A stretch of DNA of 64,000 nucleotides from Herbinix sp. (GCA_029238935.1 JAQZBN010000003.1:94729-158728), one strand, 5' to 3'; counted from the first letter of the stretch, positions 8,262 to 16,434 are shown. Notes: generated by a model not told the origin, from the sequence alone. Translations and numbers: made by a program.

Positions 8262-8690
8262 ATGAAAAAAATAACTTACCTTTATATAATTGCTATTCTA
8301 TTCGTCAGTCTCGTGACCGGATGTTCTTCCGGAAATAATAAAACAGAAGAACCAACAGATGAGAATTCCTCTTCTGTTTATGAAAAGATTACAGCAGAAG
8401 AAGCCAAAGAAATAATTGACTCCGACAAGGATTTCATTATTCTTGATGTGCGAACAGAGGAGGAATACAACTCCGGGCATATTGAAGGTGCTATTCTTAT
8501 TCCCGATACTCAAATCCTTGATAAGGCTGAGGAGTTATTACAGGATAAGGATCTTACTCTTTTAATCTATTGCCGAAGCGGCCGTAGAAGTGCTTTGTCT
8601 GCAGAAAATCTGAAGGATTTAGGGTATACCAACATCTATGATTTTGGAGGAATTACTGATTGGCCTTATGATATTGTAACTGATGATTGA
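8262..8690 (+). CDS. Rhodanese-domain lipoprotein
   Basis: This 142-residue protein has a lipoprotein signal: MKKITYLY, hydrophobic core, then LVTGCSS with lipidated Cys21. A single rhodanese domain (about 42-140) follows, containing ILDVRTEEEY, GHIEGAILIP and the active loop CRSGRRS (Cys104). Such proteins transfer sulfane sulfur or handle thiols at the outer face of the membrane. The catalytic Cys and flanking Arg residues are present, so it is probably active. AAAGGAAA precedes the ATG. It diverges from the CHR transporter pair; rhodaneses sit near anion transporters often enough to be noted, but no functional link can be proved. Confidence 0.9.
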   Translation: MKKITYLYIIAILFVSLVTGCSSGNNKTEEPTDENSSSVYEKITAEEAKEIIDSDKDFIILDVRTEEEYNSGHIEGAILIPDTQILDKAEELLQDKDLTLLIYCRSGRRSALSAENLKDLGYTNIYDFGGITDWPYDIVTDD

Positions 8691-8730
8691 TCAAATCAAA
8701 ATAGTTTCTAACTGCATCATTATAAAGCCA

Positions 8731-8768
8731 AGGTCATCCCATGGACTACTCCGAATAAGGGATGACCT
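8731..8768 (+). terminator. Hairpin downstream of rhodanese gene
   Basis: Perfect 10-bp arms AGGTCATCCC (8731-8740) and GGGATGACCT (8759-8768) with an 18-base loop. Only a weak T-tract (GGTTATAT) follows, so it may be an inefficient terminator or mRNA 3' stabiliser. Confidence 0.55.
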
Positions 8769-8834
8769 GGTTATATAACAAGCTCGATGGTATCTTATTG
8801 TAATTATCTATTTCTCTATTCAAATATATCATCA

Positions 8835-8914
8835 CTTCTATATTTCATCACTTCTATATTTCATCATTTCTATATTTCTTCATTTCTATATTTCTTCATT
8901 TCTATATTTCTTCA
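8835..8914. repeat. 16-bp T-rich minisatellite, five units
   Basis: Five tandem 16-bp units: two of CTTCTATATTTCATCA, then three of TTTCTATATTTCTTCA, followed by degenerate copies up to about 8955. No spacers are present, so it is not a CRISPR array. Strand asymmetry (nearly all pyrimidine/T on the plus strand) is striking. Confidence 0.9.
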
Positions 8915-9183
8915 TTTCGCCATTTCTATTTTTCTTTATTTCTCATTTCTATATGTCGTTTATAATTTACCCATAACCGTGGACACATTATTTAGTGGAA
9001 ACCTGTCTTTCCGACATCCTTACTAAATAGATGCTTAATAATGGACACTGTGCATTCCTCGTTTCCCTATTATTTTATTTCTTCATTTATTAACTATATC
9101 TCTCCATTTTCATATCGAATAGGTTATCATTAATACTCTTTATACAATCACAAAAATAATTCCAAATTTTTTTCTAATATCTC

Positions 9184-9230
9184 TTGACATTAGATTCATA
9201 ATACTGTATATACTGTATATATACAGTATT
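9184..9230 (+). promoter_or_regulatory. Promoter with GntR operator palindrome
   Basis: TTGACA at 9184-9189 is a -35 element, with TATATA/TATACT -10 candidates at 9207-9214. Overlapping the -10 is a perfect 13-bp inverted repeat, AATACTGTATATA (9200-9212) and TATATACAGTATT (9218-9230), separated by 5 bases. Its location just upstream of a GntR gene suggests autorepression of the operon. Confidence 0.75.
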
Positions 9231-9254
9231 ACTTATATACATGGAGGTGAAGGA

Positions 9255-9632
9255 TTGGATATTATCATCAGTAATTCAAGCGGAAAGCCAATTTATGAAC
9301 AAATAACCTCCCAAATAAAAAATCTAATTTTGATCGGAGAATTAAAGGCCGGTGATTCACTACCATCCATGCGCCTCTTAGCAAAAGAGCTACGGATCAG
9401 TGTCATCACAACCAAACGGGCTTATGAAGATTTAGAGCGAGATGGCTTTATCGAATCCGTTGCAGGTAAAGGAAGCTTTGTCTCCTTAAGACAAGAAGAT
9501 TTTATTCGGGAAGAACACTTAAAAATTACGGAAGAATATCTACAGAAAGCAATCGATGCAGCAAGAATATCCGGTATCAGTCTAGAAGAAATGATTGAAT
9601 TAATAACACTACTTTATCAGGGGGATGATTAA
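9255..9632 (+). CDS. GntR-family regulator, YtrA type
   Basis: This 125-residue protein starts with TTG at 9255, with GGAGG 7 bases upstream. A winged-helix GntR DNA-binding domain spans about residues 9-77, with IYEQITSQIKNLILIGELKAGD, SMRLLAKELRIS and the wing GFIESVAGKGSFV. The short helical tail (about 50 residues) is the YtrA-subfamily pattern, which dimerises but has no large effector domain. Such regulators usually repress a downstream ABC transporter, and here the ATPase gene starts 1 base after its stop. The perfect palindrome at 9200-9230 is the obvious operator. Confidence 0.92.
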   Translation: MDIIISNSSGKPIYEQITSQIKNLILIGELKAGDSLPSMRLLAKELRISVITTKRAYEDLERDGFIESVAGKGSFVSLRQEDFIREEHLKITEEYLQKAIDAARISGISLEEMIELITLLYQGDD

Positions 9633-9633
9633 T

Positions 9634-10482
9634 ATGGAATATGCATTGGAATTAAAGAATTTATCAAAACAATATAATGGATTTCAATTAGAGAATTTAA
9701 ATTTATGTCTGCCAAAGGGCAGCATCATGGGTTTTGTTGGTGAAAATGGTGCAGGAAAAAGTACCACTATTAAATTAATCTTAAATATTATCCGCAGAAA
9801 CAGCGGTGAAGTTAAATTATTTGGCTTAGATAACATCAAACATAACCATGAGATCAAAGAAAATATAGGTGTTGTTTTTGATGGTAGCAATTTTCATGAA
9901 AGTATGACAGCGGCTGAGATTAGTATGGTCATGAGAAATATCTACAAAAATTGGGATGACTCCATTTTTCGTTCCTATCTTGAGAAGTTTTCGCTTCCAT
10001 CTAAGAAAATTGTGAAGGAATTCTCCAGAGGTATGAATATGAAGTTATGTATAGCAGTTGCACTTTCCCATCACGCAAAGCTATTGATCTTAGATGAGGC
10101 AACCAGCGGATTAGATCCTATCATCCGCGATGAGATCTTGGATGTCTTTTTGGATTTTATACAAGATGAAGAACAATCCATCTTTATTTCATCCCATATC
10201 ATCAGCGACCTGGAGAAAATTGCAGACTATATCGCCTTCATTCATAAAGGCAAGCTGGTATTTAACGAATCGAAAGATAAACTACTTTCTGAATATGGAG
10301 TATTAAAATGCTCCCATGGAGATTTCGAAAAAATCGATCGGAATCATGTGATCAGCTACCGCAAGAATCAATTCGGCATAGAAGCCCTGATAAAACGTCA
10401 GAAGTTACTCGGTAAATATATTATCGATCAAGCCAGTATCGAAGATATTATGTTATATAACATTAAGGGGGAAGTAAAATGA
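9634..10482 (+). CDS. ABC transporter ATP-binding protein (YtrB-like)
   Basis: This is a 282-residue ATPase. I chose ATG 9634 because GGGGG (9620-9624) is 9 bases upstream; the ATG at 9625 is too close. Motifs: Walker A GENGAGKST (about 36-44), a degenerate signature FSRGMNMK (about 130-137), Walker B LLILDEATSGLD (about 150-161) and switch His in ISSHIISDLEKIAD. It energises the permease encoded next, with which it overlaps by 4 bp. Operons of a YtrA-type regulator, ATPase and small permease respond to cell-envelope stress in related Firmicutes; the substrate here is unknown. Confidence 0.92.
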   Translation: MEYALELKNLSKQYNGFQLENLNLCLPKGSIMGFVGENGAGKSTTIKLILNIIRRNSGEVKLFGLDNIKHNHEIKENIGVVFDGSNFHESMTAAEISMVMRNIYKNWDDSIFRSYLEKFSLPSKKIVKEFSRGMNMKLCIAVALSHHAKLLILDEATSGLDPIIRDEILDVFLDFIQDEEQSIFISSHIISDLEKIADYIAFIHKGKLVFNESKDKLLSEYGVLKCSHGDFEKIDRNHVISYRKNQFGIEALIKRQKLLGKYIIDQASIEDIMLYNIKGEVK

Positions 10483-11102
10483 AAGGTTTATTATTAAAAG
10501 ATGCTTTAACTTTGAAAAAGCAAGGAAAAATCATTTTGATCATGGTTGTTTTTTACACGATTTATTCTGCTTCAACAAAAAATATCAGTATGCTGGGAGC
10601 GATGGTTACCTTATTATGTGCAATGATGCCAATCACTACCCTATCTTACGATGAGTTCTGCCAATGGGATAAATATGCACTCTCCATGCCGGTATCCCGC
10701 AATGATATCGTACTCAGTAAGTATATATTTGGTGTAATTCTTGATTTACTTGGTGTAGCGGTGGTTACGGTCATCAGTTTAGTAATCGTACTCGTAACAA
10801 AAACGATTGATGTAAAAGAGACCCTAATCACAACGGTTGCTATCGGAGGTGTAGCATTGGTTTTTCTCTCCATTATCCTCCCGCTCTTATTTAAGTTAGG
10901 AGTTGAGAAGGGAAGACTTATGTTAATGGTTGTCGTCTTTGTTCCTACCATGCTGGCTATGATAGCACCTAATCTAAATCTTCCTATGCCCAGTGAGCAG
11001 ATGATCAAATATGCGATCTACGCTTCACCGATTGTAGTCATCTTAATACTGCTACTTTCTATGCAGATATCTATTCGCATTTATAATAAGAAAGAATTTT
11101 AA
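10479..11102 (+). CDS. ABC-2-type permease
   Basis: This 207-residue membrane protein has about six TM helices. It begins MKGLLLKDALTLKKQGK, the usual cytosolic lead-in of small ABC-2 permeases, and contains EFCQWDKYALSMPVSRNDIVLSKY, the conserved segment between helices 2 and 3 of ABC2_membrane_5-type proteins. The start overlaps the ATPase gene (ATGA), so the subunits are translationally coupled. It ends the three-gene GntR operon; a large hairpin follows. Confidence 0.88.
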   Translation: MKGLLLKDALTLKKQGKIILIMVVFYTIYSASTKNISMLGAMVTLLCAMMPITTLSYDEFCQWDKYALSMPVSRNDIVLSKYIFGVILDLLGVAVVTVISLVIVLVTKTIDVKETLITTVAIGGVALVFLSIILPLLFKLGVEKGRLMLMVVVFVPTMLAMIAPNLNLPMPSEQMIKYAIYASPIVVILILLLSMQISIRIYNKKEF

Positions 11103-11115
11103 CTATATTCAATTA

Positions 11116-11215
11116 AAAAGCAGGATATTCCGTCATCTTACACTCACTTAGAGATTTTACTTAGCTATGCTACTAATCATAGCTCAGTGTAAGAAGTCTT
11201 GGATACCCTGCTTTT
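11116..11215 (+). terminator. 100-bp compound hairpin after ABC operon
   Basis: Outer arms AAAAGCAGG (11116-11124) and CCTGCTTTT (11207-11215), with ATATTCC/GGATA continuing the stem; a middle pair CTTACACT (11137-11144) with AGTGTAAG (11186-11193); and an inner pair AGCTATG/CATAGCT. The nested structure ends in CTTTT. It could be an unusually long terminator, a structured 3' RNA or a small palindromic mobile element; sequence alone does not decide. Confidence 0.55.
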
Positions 11216-11268
11216 ACTAATATAAAAACAACTTTAATCTTAAATTGAATGAATAATCATCTTTTTTG

Positions 11269-12231
11269 TTACTTTTTAAATTTTAACAGTAATGCCAATC
11301 CTGCAAATAATCCAGCATAGGATACATAAAAATATGGCTTACGGGAATCCCCTGTCTTAGGAAAATCCTCGGTTTCTGTATTTCTTTCAAAATAATAAGT
11401 AATGCGATAATAATCCGTTTGATTTGTTGCTTTGATTGTATAAATTCCTGCATTTACATGATACACATGTTGATATACTGTATCGTTGATTATAATATCC
11501 GTCTTCTTTATCCTATTTCCATCTTTATCATATAACGCGATATTGGTTGGTTCTTCCGTATCATAATTATCAGTGGTTATCGTTACGGTCCCATTCCCTG
11601 GTACTGCAATCTCATAATTGGTAGGCTCTTCATCCACCACAGCGGTGAACGCCTGCTTGCTCTGCATAAGGGTACGATCTTCCCCATTATAATATTGAAC
11701 ACTGAATTTAAGCTGGAGATCCTCTTCTTCCTCATACTCCGGTGCCCTTAGTTTCATATAGTAAAAATCAGCCTCTGGTACATTAAAATGATAAAAATAA
11801 TCGTACACTTCATCGCTTTCATAATAATTTTCGACCGGGATGGTGCAGGCTGCATCCTTATAAATTGCTGGTTCAATGATACTTCCAGTCTCATAGTTCA
11901 TTACACCGATATAATAATGGATACGGCCTCTCCCTGAGACAGGAAGTGCTACAGTAATCCCTTCCTCCTTCCTATCAGAAGGTAATAAAAGTTCATGAAA
12001 TGTAATCTGATCTAATTCCTCATTGGTTCCTTCCTCCAAATAATCAGGAGTAATCGTATAAAATGCTTCCGATGCAGCTTCTTGTATCACTGTAGCCCCA
12101 GCTACGGTGCCTGACACCATATTGGACACCATATTGGACACCATATTGATGGGAACCATATTAATCGATAAAACACAAAAGAGAACAAAACTTTTTATCA
12201 CAGATTTCTTATCAATATTATGTTTTTTCAT
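11269..12231 (-). CDS. Sortase-anchored surface protein (FPKTG motif)
   Basis: This 320-residue secreted protein starts MKKHNIDKKSVIKSF then a hydrophobic signal region to about residue 50. A beta-rich ectodomain follows with no family I recognise. The C-terminus has FPKTG (290-294), a hydrophobic helix and a KFKK tail, the sorting signal for cell-wall anchoring. Inside the signal region NMVS is repeated three times, caused by a 12-bp DNA repeat (about 12112-12147). AAGGGA precedes the ATG. No sortase gene is nearby. Acidic, Tyr-rich composition suggests an adhesin or surface-layer role, which is only an inference. Confidence 0.78.
   Translation of the reverse strand: MKKHNIDKKSVIKSFVLFCVLSINMVPINMVSNMVSNMVSGTVAGATVIQEAASEAFYTITPDYLEEGTNEELDQITFHELLLPSDRKEEGITVALPVSGRGRIHYYIGVMNYETGSIIEPAIYKDAACTIPVENYYESDEVYDYFYHFNVPEADFYYMKLRAPEYEEEEDLQLKFSVQYYNGEDRTLMQSKQAFTAVVDEEPTNYEIAVPGNGTVTITTDNYDTEEPTNIALYDKDGNRIKKTDIIINDTVYQHVYHVNAGIYTIKATNQTDYYRITYYFERNTETEDFPKTGDSRKPYFYVSYAGLFAGLALLLKFKK
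12112..12147. repeat. 12-bp tandem repeat inside signal-peptide coding region
   Basis: About three copies of a 12-bp unit (CCATATTGGACA type). The unit is a multiple of three, so copy changes lengthen or shorten the signal region by four residues without a frameshift. Confidence 0.85.
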
Positions 12232-12623
12232 CGTACATCCCTTTCTTAGGATTATATTTGAGTTATTAGAGCTTTTTGTTATTTATCATTTTTATAATGA
12301 AGTTAAGCAGTTAATTATGATGTACTATTCCTTCTACTCAATAGACGAATATTCAAATTAAAAAGTTTCAAAAAAAGAGCTAATAAAAGTAAATGGTTAT
12401 ACATTACTTTTACCAGCTCTCAATGATAAATAATTAAGTTGCGAAAGAAGATCTTCTTTTTCTCCTCCAACAGCACATAAATGCCTTTAGACCCATATTG
12501 TAAGCCATCGATCGGACTATCGCTTTGTGCAACACCAAAGAAGGACTTTCCCGCTCATTTATTGTAATGATTTACAAAAACGTAAAAGATTATTTAGAAA
12601 AAGTAAAACAAATATCCCCTTAT
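12232..12623. other. 392-bp intergenic region with possible gene remnant
   Basis: Holds a minus-strand terminator (12376-12420). Bases 12421-12560 on the minus strand have one open frame of about 40 codons (reading ERESPSLVLHKAIVRSMAYN and onward to a stop at about 12435), without a ribosome site or recognisable family. Its composition is more coding-like than the flanks, so it may be the tail of a decayed gene, but the evidence is thin. Confidence 0.3.
12376..12420 (-). terminator. Intrinsic terminator (minus strand)
   Basis: Imperfect arms of about 19 bases around a short loop (AGAGCTAATAAAAGTAAATG / CATTACTTTTACCAGCTCT). On the minus strand it is followed by TTTTTTTGAAAC, so it ends transcription coming from manA. 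Confidence 0.7.
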
Positions 12624-13556
12624 TTATAAATGCGAAACAATCAGATTCATAGTTCCTTCTAATCGATAAGTACCATAACCGGAAGGAAGAATAAAATGAT
12701 CCCCCTTCTTGATTGAAATACCATCAATTTCTCCGGTACCATCGATTACGCTGACATTTAAAAACAACTGGTCTTGAATAAATTCCTGCTCCCCATGAAG
12801 GTCTATCTTCTTAACCGTGTAAAAGCCGCAGCGTATTAACTCTTGTACTTCACAATCCCCTGTTTTATCAAGTTTTCCACTTGCTAAAACATCGACATGA
12901 GGACATCCGATTACATCAATACTTTTTTCAATATGAAGTTCTCTTGGTTTACCATTATCCAATCTGTCATAATCATACAGACGATAGGTAACATCGCTGC
13001 TTTGCTGCGTCTCCAAGATTACTGTACCACCCTTGATTGCATGAACTGTTCCCGGTTCGATCTGAAAGAAATCACCCTTTTGAATGGGTCTTAATTTGAT
13101 TAAATCCGTCCAACGACGATCCCCAATCATTGCTTTTAATTCCTCTTTATCTTTTGCATTGTGTCCGATGACGATATTCCCGTCCTCCTCACAATCTAAG
13201 ATGTACCAGCATTCCGTCTTTCCAAGAGATCCGTTCTCATGTTCTTTCGCATACGCATCATCCGGATGCACTTGGATACTAAGATCATTCTTTGCATCGA
13301 TAATTTTAATTAATAGAGGGAACACTTCCCCTGGTGCATTTCCAAACAATTCTTTGTGGTTCTCCCAAAGATCGCTTAAATGTTTCCCTTCATAGGTACC
13401 ATTTTTAATCGTACAATCCCCATTTTTATGTGCACTGATGGCCCAACATTCTCCTGTATGATCGGATGGAATGGTATATCCAAAATCCGTTGCTAATTTA
13501 TTGCCACCCCATATCATTGACTTAAATACCGGTTCTAAAAATAATATTTCCTTCAT
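12624..13556 (-). CDS. manA: Mannose-6-phosphate isomerase, class I
   Basis: This 310-residue enzyme interconverts mannose-6-P and fructose-6-P in the cytosol, linking mannose use and GDP-mannose supply to glycolysis. Zinc-site residues match the short Bacillus-type PMI: QVHPDD (Q95, H97), E115 in KTECWYIL and H172 in PGTVHAIKGG. The N-terminal PVFKSMIWGG and the C-terminal small beta domain are typical, as is the length. AAGGAG precedes the ATG. It lies 79 bp downstream of a LacI-family regulator on the same strand, with an operator-like dyad in the gap, so it is probably sugar-regulated. Confidence 0.94.
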   Translation of the reverse strand: MKEILFLEPVFKSMIWGGNKLATDFGYTIPSDHTGECWAISAHKNGDCTIKNGTYEGKHLSDLWENHKELFGNAPGEVFPLLIKIIDAKNDLSIQVHPDDAYAKEHENGSLGKTECWYILDCEEDGNIVIGHNAKDKEELKAMIGDRRWTDLIKLRPIQKGDFFQIEPGTVHAIKGGTVILETQQSSDVTYRLYDYDRLDNGKPRELHIEKSIDVIGCPHVDVLASGKLDKTGDCEVQELIRCGFYTVKKIDLHGEQEFIQDQLFLNVSVIDGTGEIDGISIKKGDHFILPSGYGTYRLEGTMNLIVSHL

Positions 13557-13586
13557 GGTTAACTCCTTTTTTTTAAAGTTATCGTT

Positions 13587-13611
13587 AACTTAATATGACT
13601 TTAATTAAGTT
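13587..13611. promoter_or_regulatory. Candidate operator upstream of manA
   Basis: Inverted repeat AACTTAAT (13587-13594) and ATTAAGTT (13604-13611) with a 9-base spacer, next to GTTATCGTTAAC. It lies in the gap between the LacI-type regulator and manA. Binding by that regulator is inferred from position only. Confidence 0.35.
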
Positions 13612-13635
13612 TATATTTTGCAAAGCTAAGTTCCA

Positions 13636-14643
13636 TTATCTGGTAGCCTTTGTTACGGAGGCTCCTTTTACTATTCTTACACTTACTACTTTTCTACCAA
13701 AATCTGCTTTTGGATGTTTCATCTTCTTGATGATTGAATTAACAGCCATCTCAGACATTGCATCAACATTAACCTCTACGGTTGTGATCGGAGGATTACT
13801 AAGCGCTGCATATACATAATTATCATAACCTACAACGGATACATCCTCCGGAACTTGATATCCTGCTTTCTTTAATTCAAGAATGAGATAATAGGCAATT
13901 TCGTCACAGTTGCAGACAAATGCAGTAGGCATATCCTTTGGAAGCTTAAGTTCACAGAATTTACCCTTTTCGTCTCGGTCACTAATAATCCAGTCTTCAT
14001 TTACCGCAATTTTATTTTGCAATAAAGCTTTATAATACCCGATATATCGGTCCATAATACTACGAGTTGCATCCCTATTTCCAACAAAACCAATTTTAGT
14101 ATGTCCTTCTGAGATAAGATAGTTTGTAATCTCAAAAGCTCCATAAAAGCTGTCACTTACAATGGAATCCACCGGAAAATGCTCGTCCGTAAAATCCAGG
14201 AAAACAAACGGAAACCCGGCTTGATCAATACGCTCGATAAAATCCCTATCCATTTGTCCCAGTATAATGATACCATCTACTTTATTATTCTGAAGAACCT
14301 GTGGTAATATTCCCCCCATTTCCATCTCTTCCGGTATTACCTCAAGGATTCCAAAATAATTCATTGTCATAAGATCCTTCATGAGCCTTTGGTATATCTT
14401 TGTATAGAATGCTCTGTCATGCATGAAACGATCCGCAACCAGAATTCCGATATTATAGTTCATACCTTCCTTCATACTTTTTGCAATAATATTATAACGG
14501 TATCCCATTTCTTCAGCCTTTTGCTTGATTGTATCTCGGACTGCTTCACTGACACCCTCTTTACCTGATAACGCTTTGGAAACCGTAACTGTACTGACTC
14601 CCAACTGCTCGGCAACGTCTTTCATTGTAATATTTTTGCCCAT
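13636..14643 (-). CDS. LacI-family transcriptional regulator
   Basis: This 335-residue protein has an N-terminal LacI helix-turn-helix (MKDVAEQLGVSTVTVSKALSGKEGVS, about 7-32) with hinge, and a periplasmic-binding-protein-like effector domain (YNIGILVADRFM, GIIILGQMD, VGYDNYVYAALSNPPITTVEV). Effector probably a sugar or sugar phosphate. The next gene on the strand is manA, which makes mannose or manno-oligosaccharide control plausible. Upstream (14680-14740) are several TTAATTA-type AT-rich dyads that could serve for autoregulation. The family call is firm; the ligand is not. Confidence 0.93.
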   Translation of the reverse strand: MGKNITMKDVAEQLGVSTVTVSKALSGKEGVSEAVRDTIKQKAEEMGYRYNIIAKSMKEGMNYNIGILVADRFMHDRAFYTKIYQRLMKDLMTMNYFGILEVIPEEMEMGGILPQVLQNNKVDGIIILGQMDRDFIERIDQAGFPFVFLDFTDEHFPVDSIVSDSFYGAFEITNYLISEGHTKIGFVGNRDATRSIMDRYIGYYKALLQNKIAVNEDWIISDRDEKGKFCELKLPKDMPTAFVCNCDEIAYYLILELKKAGYQVPEDVSVVGYDNYVYAALSNPPITTVEVNVDAMSEMAVNSIIKKMKHPKADFGRKVVSVRIVKGASVTKATR

Positions 14644-14826
14644 CTGATCACCCTTCCTAATTTGATCATAACCCTATTAACTTATTAATTAATTTGCTTA
14701 ATTATAACAAATTATTACTTAATTACAATGTTAATTATGCAATAATCTTAGTATTTTATGATATATAAATTCATGGCATCCCTGATCATGAATACTTGGA
14801 TGCAGGATATATAAATGAAGCAAAAA

Positions 14827-14850
14827 ACTCGACTCATGAAGGAGTCGAGT
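14827..14850 (-). terminator. Intrinsic terminator (minus strand)
   Basis: Perfect arms ACTCGACT (14827-14834) and AGTCGAGT (14843-14850). On the minus strand a TTTTTTG tract follows directly. It ends the DUF4190-like gene. Confidence 0.85.
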
Positions 14851-14861
14851 GAAAAATCTCT

Positions 14862-15116
14862 CTAAAACAACTGCCCGGTAGCACCAAGATAGGCACCGAT
14901 GGCAGAATTCACTAACGAAAATAGCAAACCGAGACTACTTAATACAATCCCCGCAATTGCCATTCCTTTATAAATTGATTTCAGTCCCAGAATTCCTAGA
15001 ACCAAGCCAACAATAGTGATCGGTAATCCAAATAAAGGAATGCACCATGCCAACAAACCTATGATACCAAGTACTAACGATGCTATTGCCAAACCTTTAT
15101 GTCTCTTAACCTCCAT
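14862..15116 (-). CDS. DUF4190-like small membrane protein
   Basis: This 84-residue protein has two TM helices. After a short cytosolic MEVKRHKG start come GLAIASLVLGIIGLL, a short Pro-rich turn, GLVLGILGLKSIYKG and MAIAGIVLSSLGLLF. The paired G-x-A-I-A-x-x-V-L-G-I-x-G repeats are typical of DUF4190 proteins, whose function is unknown. GGGGAG lies before the ATG. It is transcribed alone, with its own terminator. Confidence 0.8.
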   Translation of the reverse strand: MEVKRHKGLAIASLVLGIIGLLAWCIPLFGLPITIVGLVLGILGLKSIYKGMAIAGIVLSSLGLLFSLVNSAIGAYLGATGQLF

Positions 15117-15251
15117 TGTAGTTTATCTCCCCTTCTATGTAATATGCTTGCAATATAGAAGAGTCTTACAAGCATATAGTTCAGATGATCTTCCTAACAT
15201 TACAAAACGATTTGTAATTCTCGCTTCTTCACTTTATTAATTCACAACTAC

Positions 15252-15638
15252 CTATTGTGCATCAGAAACCACTGCAATCACTTCTACTTCACATAGTACA
15301 TCCTTTGGAAGTTTCTGAACTGCAACACAGGAACGAGCCGGTTTGCTAACGAAGTAGTTCGCATATACGGAATTAAAAGCAGCAAAATCATCCATGCTTT
15401 TTAAGAAACATGTGGTTTTGATTACTTGTTGAAAGGAAGTACCGGCTGCTTCTAAGATAGCCGCAATGTTTTTCATTACTTGTTCTGCTTGTACAGTAAT
15501 GTCTCCTTCAACAACTTCACCTGTTGCCGGATTAATCGGTACTTGCCCCGATGTATATAACAGATTTCCTTGAATGATAGCCTGGGAATAGGGTCCAATG
15601 GCTGCCGGAGCTTGTTCCGTATAAATTACTTTTAACAT
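15252..15638 (-). CDS. ridA: RidA-family enamine/imine deaminase
   Basis: This 128-residue protein is of the YjgF/YER057c/UK114 family. It hydrolyses reactive enamine/imine intermediates made by PLP enzymes such as threonine dehydratase, in the cytosol as a trimer. Signatures include [26 protein letters not shown], the binding-site Arg in [24 protein letters not shown], and normal length. TAGGAGGA precedes the ATG. It appears to be a single-gene unit. Confidence 0.94.
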   Translation of the reverse strand: MLKVIYTEQAPAAIGPYSQAIIQGNLLYTSGQVPINPATGEVVEGDITVQAEQVMKNIAAILEAAGTSFQQVIKTTCFLKSMDDFAAFNSVYANYFVSKPARSCVAVQKLPKDVLCEVEVIAVVSDAQ

Positions 15639-15747
15639 GGTGTATTCCTCCTAAGATGTATAATTTTACAATTATTATAAGAATTTTTGAAAATGAAGTC
15701 AATGACAAGTTCCAATCATTCGTTATTTTTGTCTATTGCAGAAAGAT

Positions 15748-15786
15748 ATCTGCAGGATAACTAAAATTAATTTTTATCCTGCAGAT
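15748..15786 (-). terminator. Hairpin downstream of P-loop kinase gene
   Basis: Perfect 12-bp arms ATCTGCAGGATA (15748-15759) and TATCCTGCAGAT (15775-15786), 15-base AT loop. On the minus strand only ATCTTTC follows, so termination may be weak. Confidence 0.55.
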
Positions 15787-15849
15787 GTCATATTTCTAAT
15801 ATCTCTAAAATTCTATCTTAATTATTATTCTAAAATTCAATTAATTCAA

Positions 15850-16434
15850 TTATGTTTCTAGTATTGTTACAATTCGCTCCATGGATTCTTGATATTCGTC
15901 GTCGGAGGAATTTTTAAAAATTAACAGATCATCGATTACCTTGGGATCATCCAAAGTCGTAGGGATGTTGAAATTACACTCTGCAATATATTCTTCCCAA
16001 TGAGCTAACTTCCAAGTATCACGGTCTGAATTTCTGGTTATCATTCTTTGACGGCATACTTCAATTGAAGTGTCTACCCAGATAACTACCAGTCTTGCAT
16101 TCTTTTCCTTTAACTTGCTTTTTAATTCATTGATATAATTCATATCTCTGATTTCTCTTGTAAACGGAGCATTAATTAATACAATATCATCATAGTCCAG
16201 CGCCTCTAATGCCATGGTAACGATTACCTCATACTCATAATCCCGAATATTAGCTTCAAAGAAATCAGAACTTCTGTCGTAAGGCTCACCTGCCACCCTA
16301 AATATCTGTTTTGACAAGCCAATCAACGAATCTTTGTCCAAATACACTACATGCTTTAAAGTTTTTGATAGCTGTTTTGAGATATAAGTTTTACCGCAGG
16401 CTGGCGGTGATGTTACTAAAATCAAGCGTTTCAT
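15850..16434 (-). CDS. P-loop kinase-like ATPase (AAA_33/zeta-like)
   Basis: This 194-residue cytosolic protein starts MKRLILVTSPPACGKTYISK, a Walker A (SPPACGKT, 9-16). A hydrophobic strand ending in VIWVDTSIEVCRQRMITRNSDRD fits the nucleoside/small-molecule kinase fold, with the lid Arg residues in RQRMITRN. Substrate unknown: members of this group phosphorylate small molecules, RNA or, as zeta toxins, UDP-sugars. There is no antitoxin beside it, so a toxin role is not supported. GAGGAGGA precedes the ATG. It follows an OYE gene by 57 bp on the same strand and may be co-transcribed. Confidence 0.75.
   Translation of the reverse strand: MKRLILVTSPPACGKTYISKQLSKTLKHVVYLDKDSLIGLSKQIFRVAGEPYDRSSDFFEANIRDYEYEVIVTMALEALDYDDIVLINAPFTREIRDMNYINELKSKLKEKNARLVVIWVDTSIEVCRQRMITRNSDRDTWKLAHWEEYIAECNFNIPTTLDDPKVIDDLLIFKNSSDDEYQESMERIVTILET

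Larger units (their letters stand above)
8691..9254. other. 564-bp intergenic region
   Basis: Contains a hairpin after the rhodanese gene, a T-rich minisatellite, an imperfect dyad (TATTTAGT at 8989-8996 with ACTAAATA at 9022-9029) and the promoter/operator of the GntR operon. The short frame at 8787-9026 is low-complexity translation of the repeat and not a gene. Confidence 0.7.

Noticed and set aside
8835-8914. CRISPR-like look of the regular repeat
   Set aside because: Units are adjacent with no spacers and no cas genes are in the window.
8787-9026. 79-codon open frame rich in Phe, Tyr, Ile and Ser
   Set aside because: It is simply the translation of a T-rich 16-bp tandem repeat, with no ribosome site and no protein-like variety.
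12107-12361. 84-codon plus-strand frame with repeated MPDTILDTILDTIL start
   Set aside because: It is antisense to the surface-protein signal region, and its repeats mirror that gene's tandem repeat. It lacks a ribosome site.
15850-16434. Zeta-toxin-like kinase as part of a toxin-antitoxin pair
   Set aside because: No small antitoxin gene is adjacent; the neighbour is an Old Yellow Enzyme.
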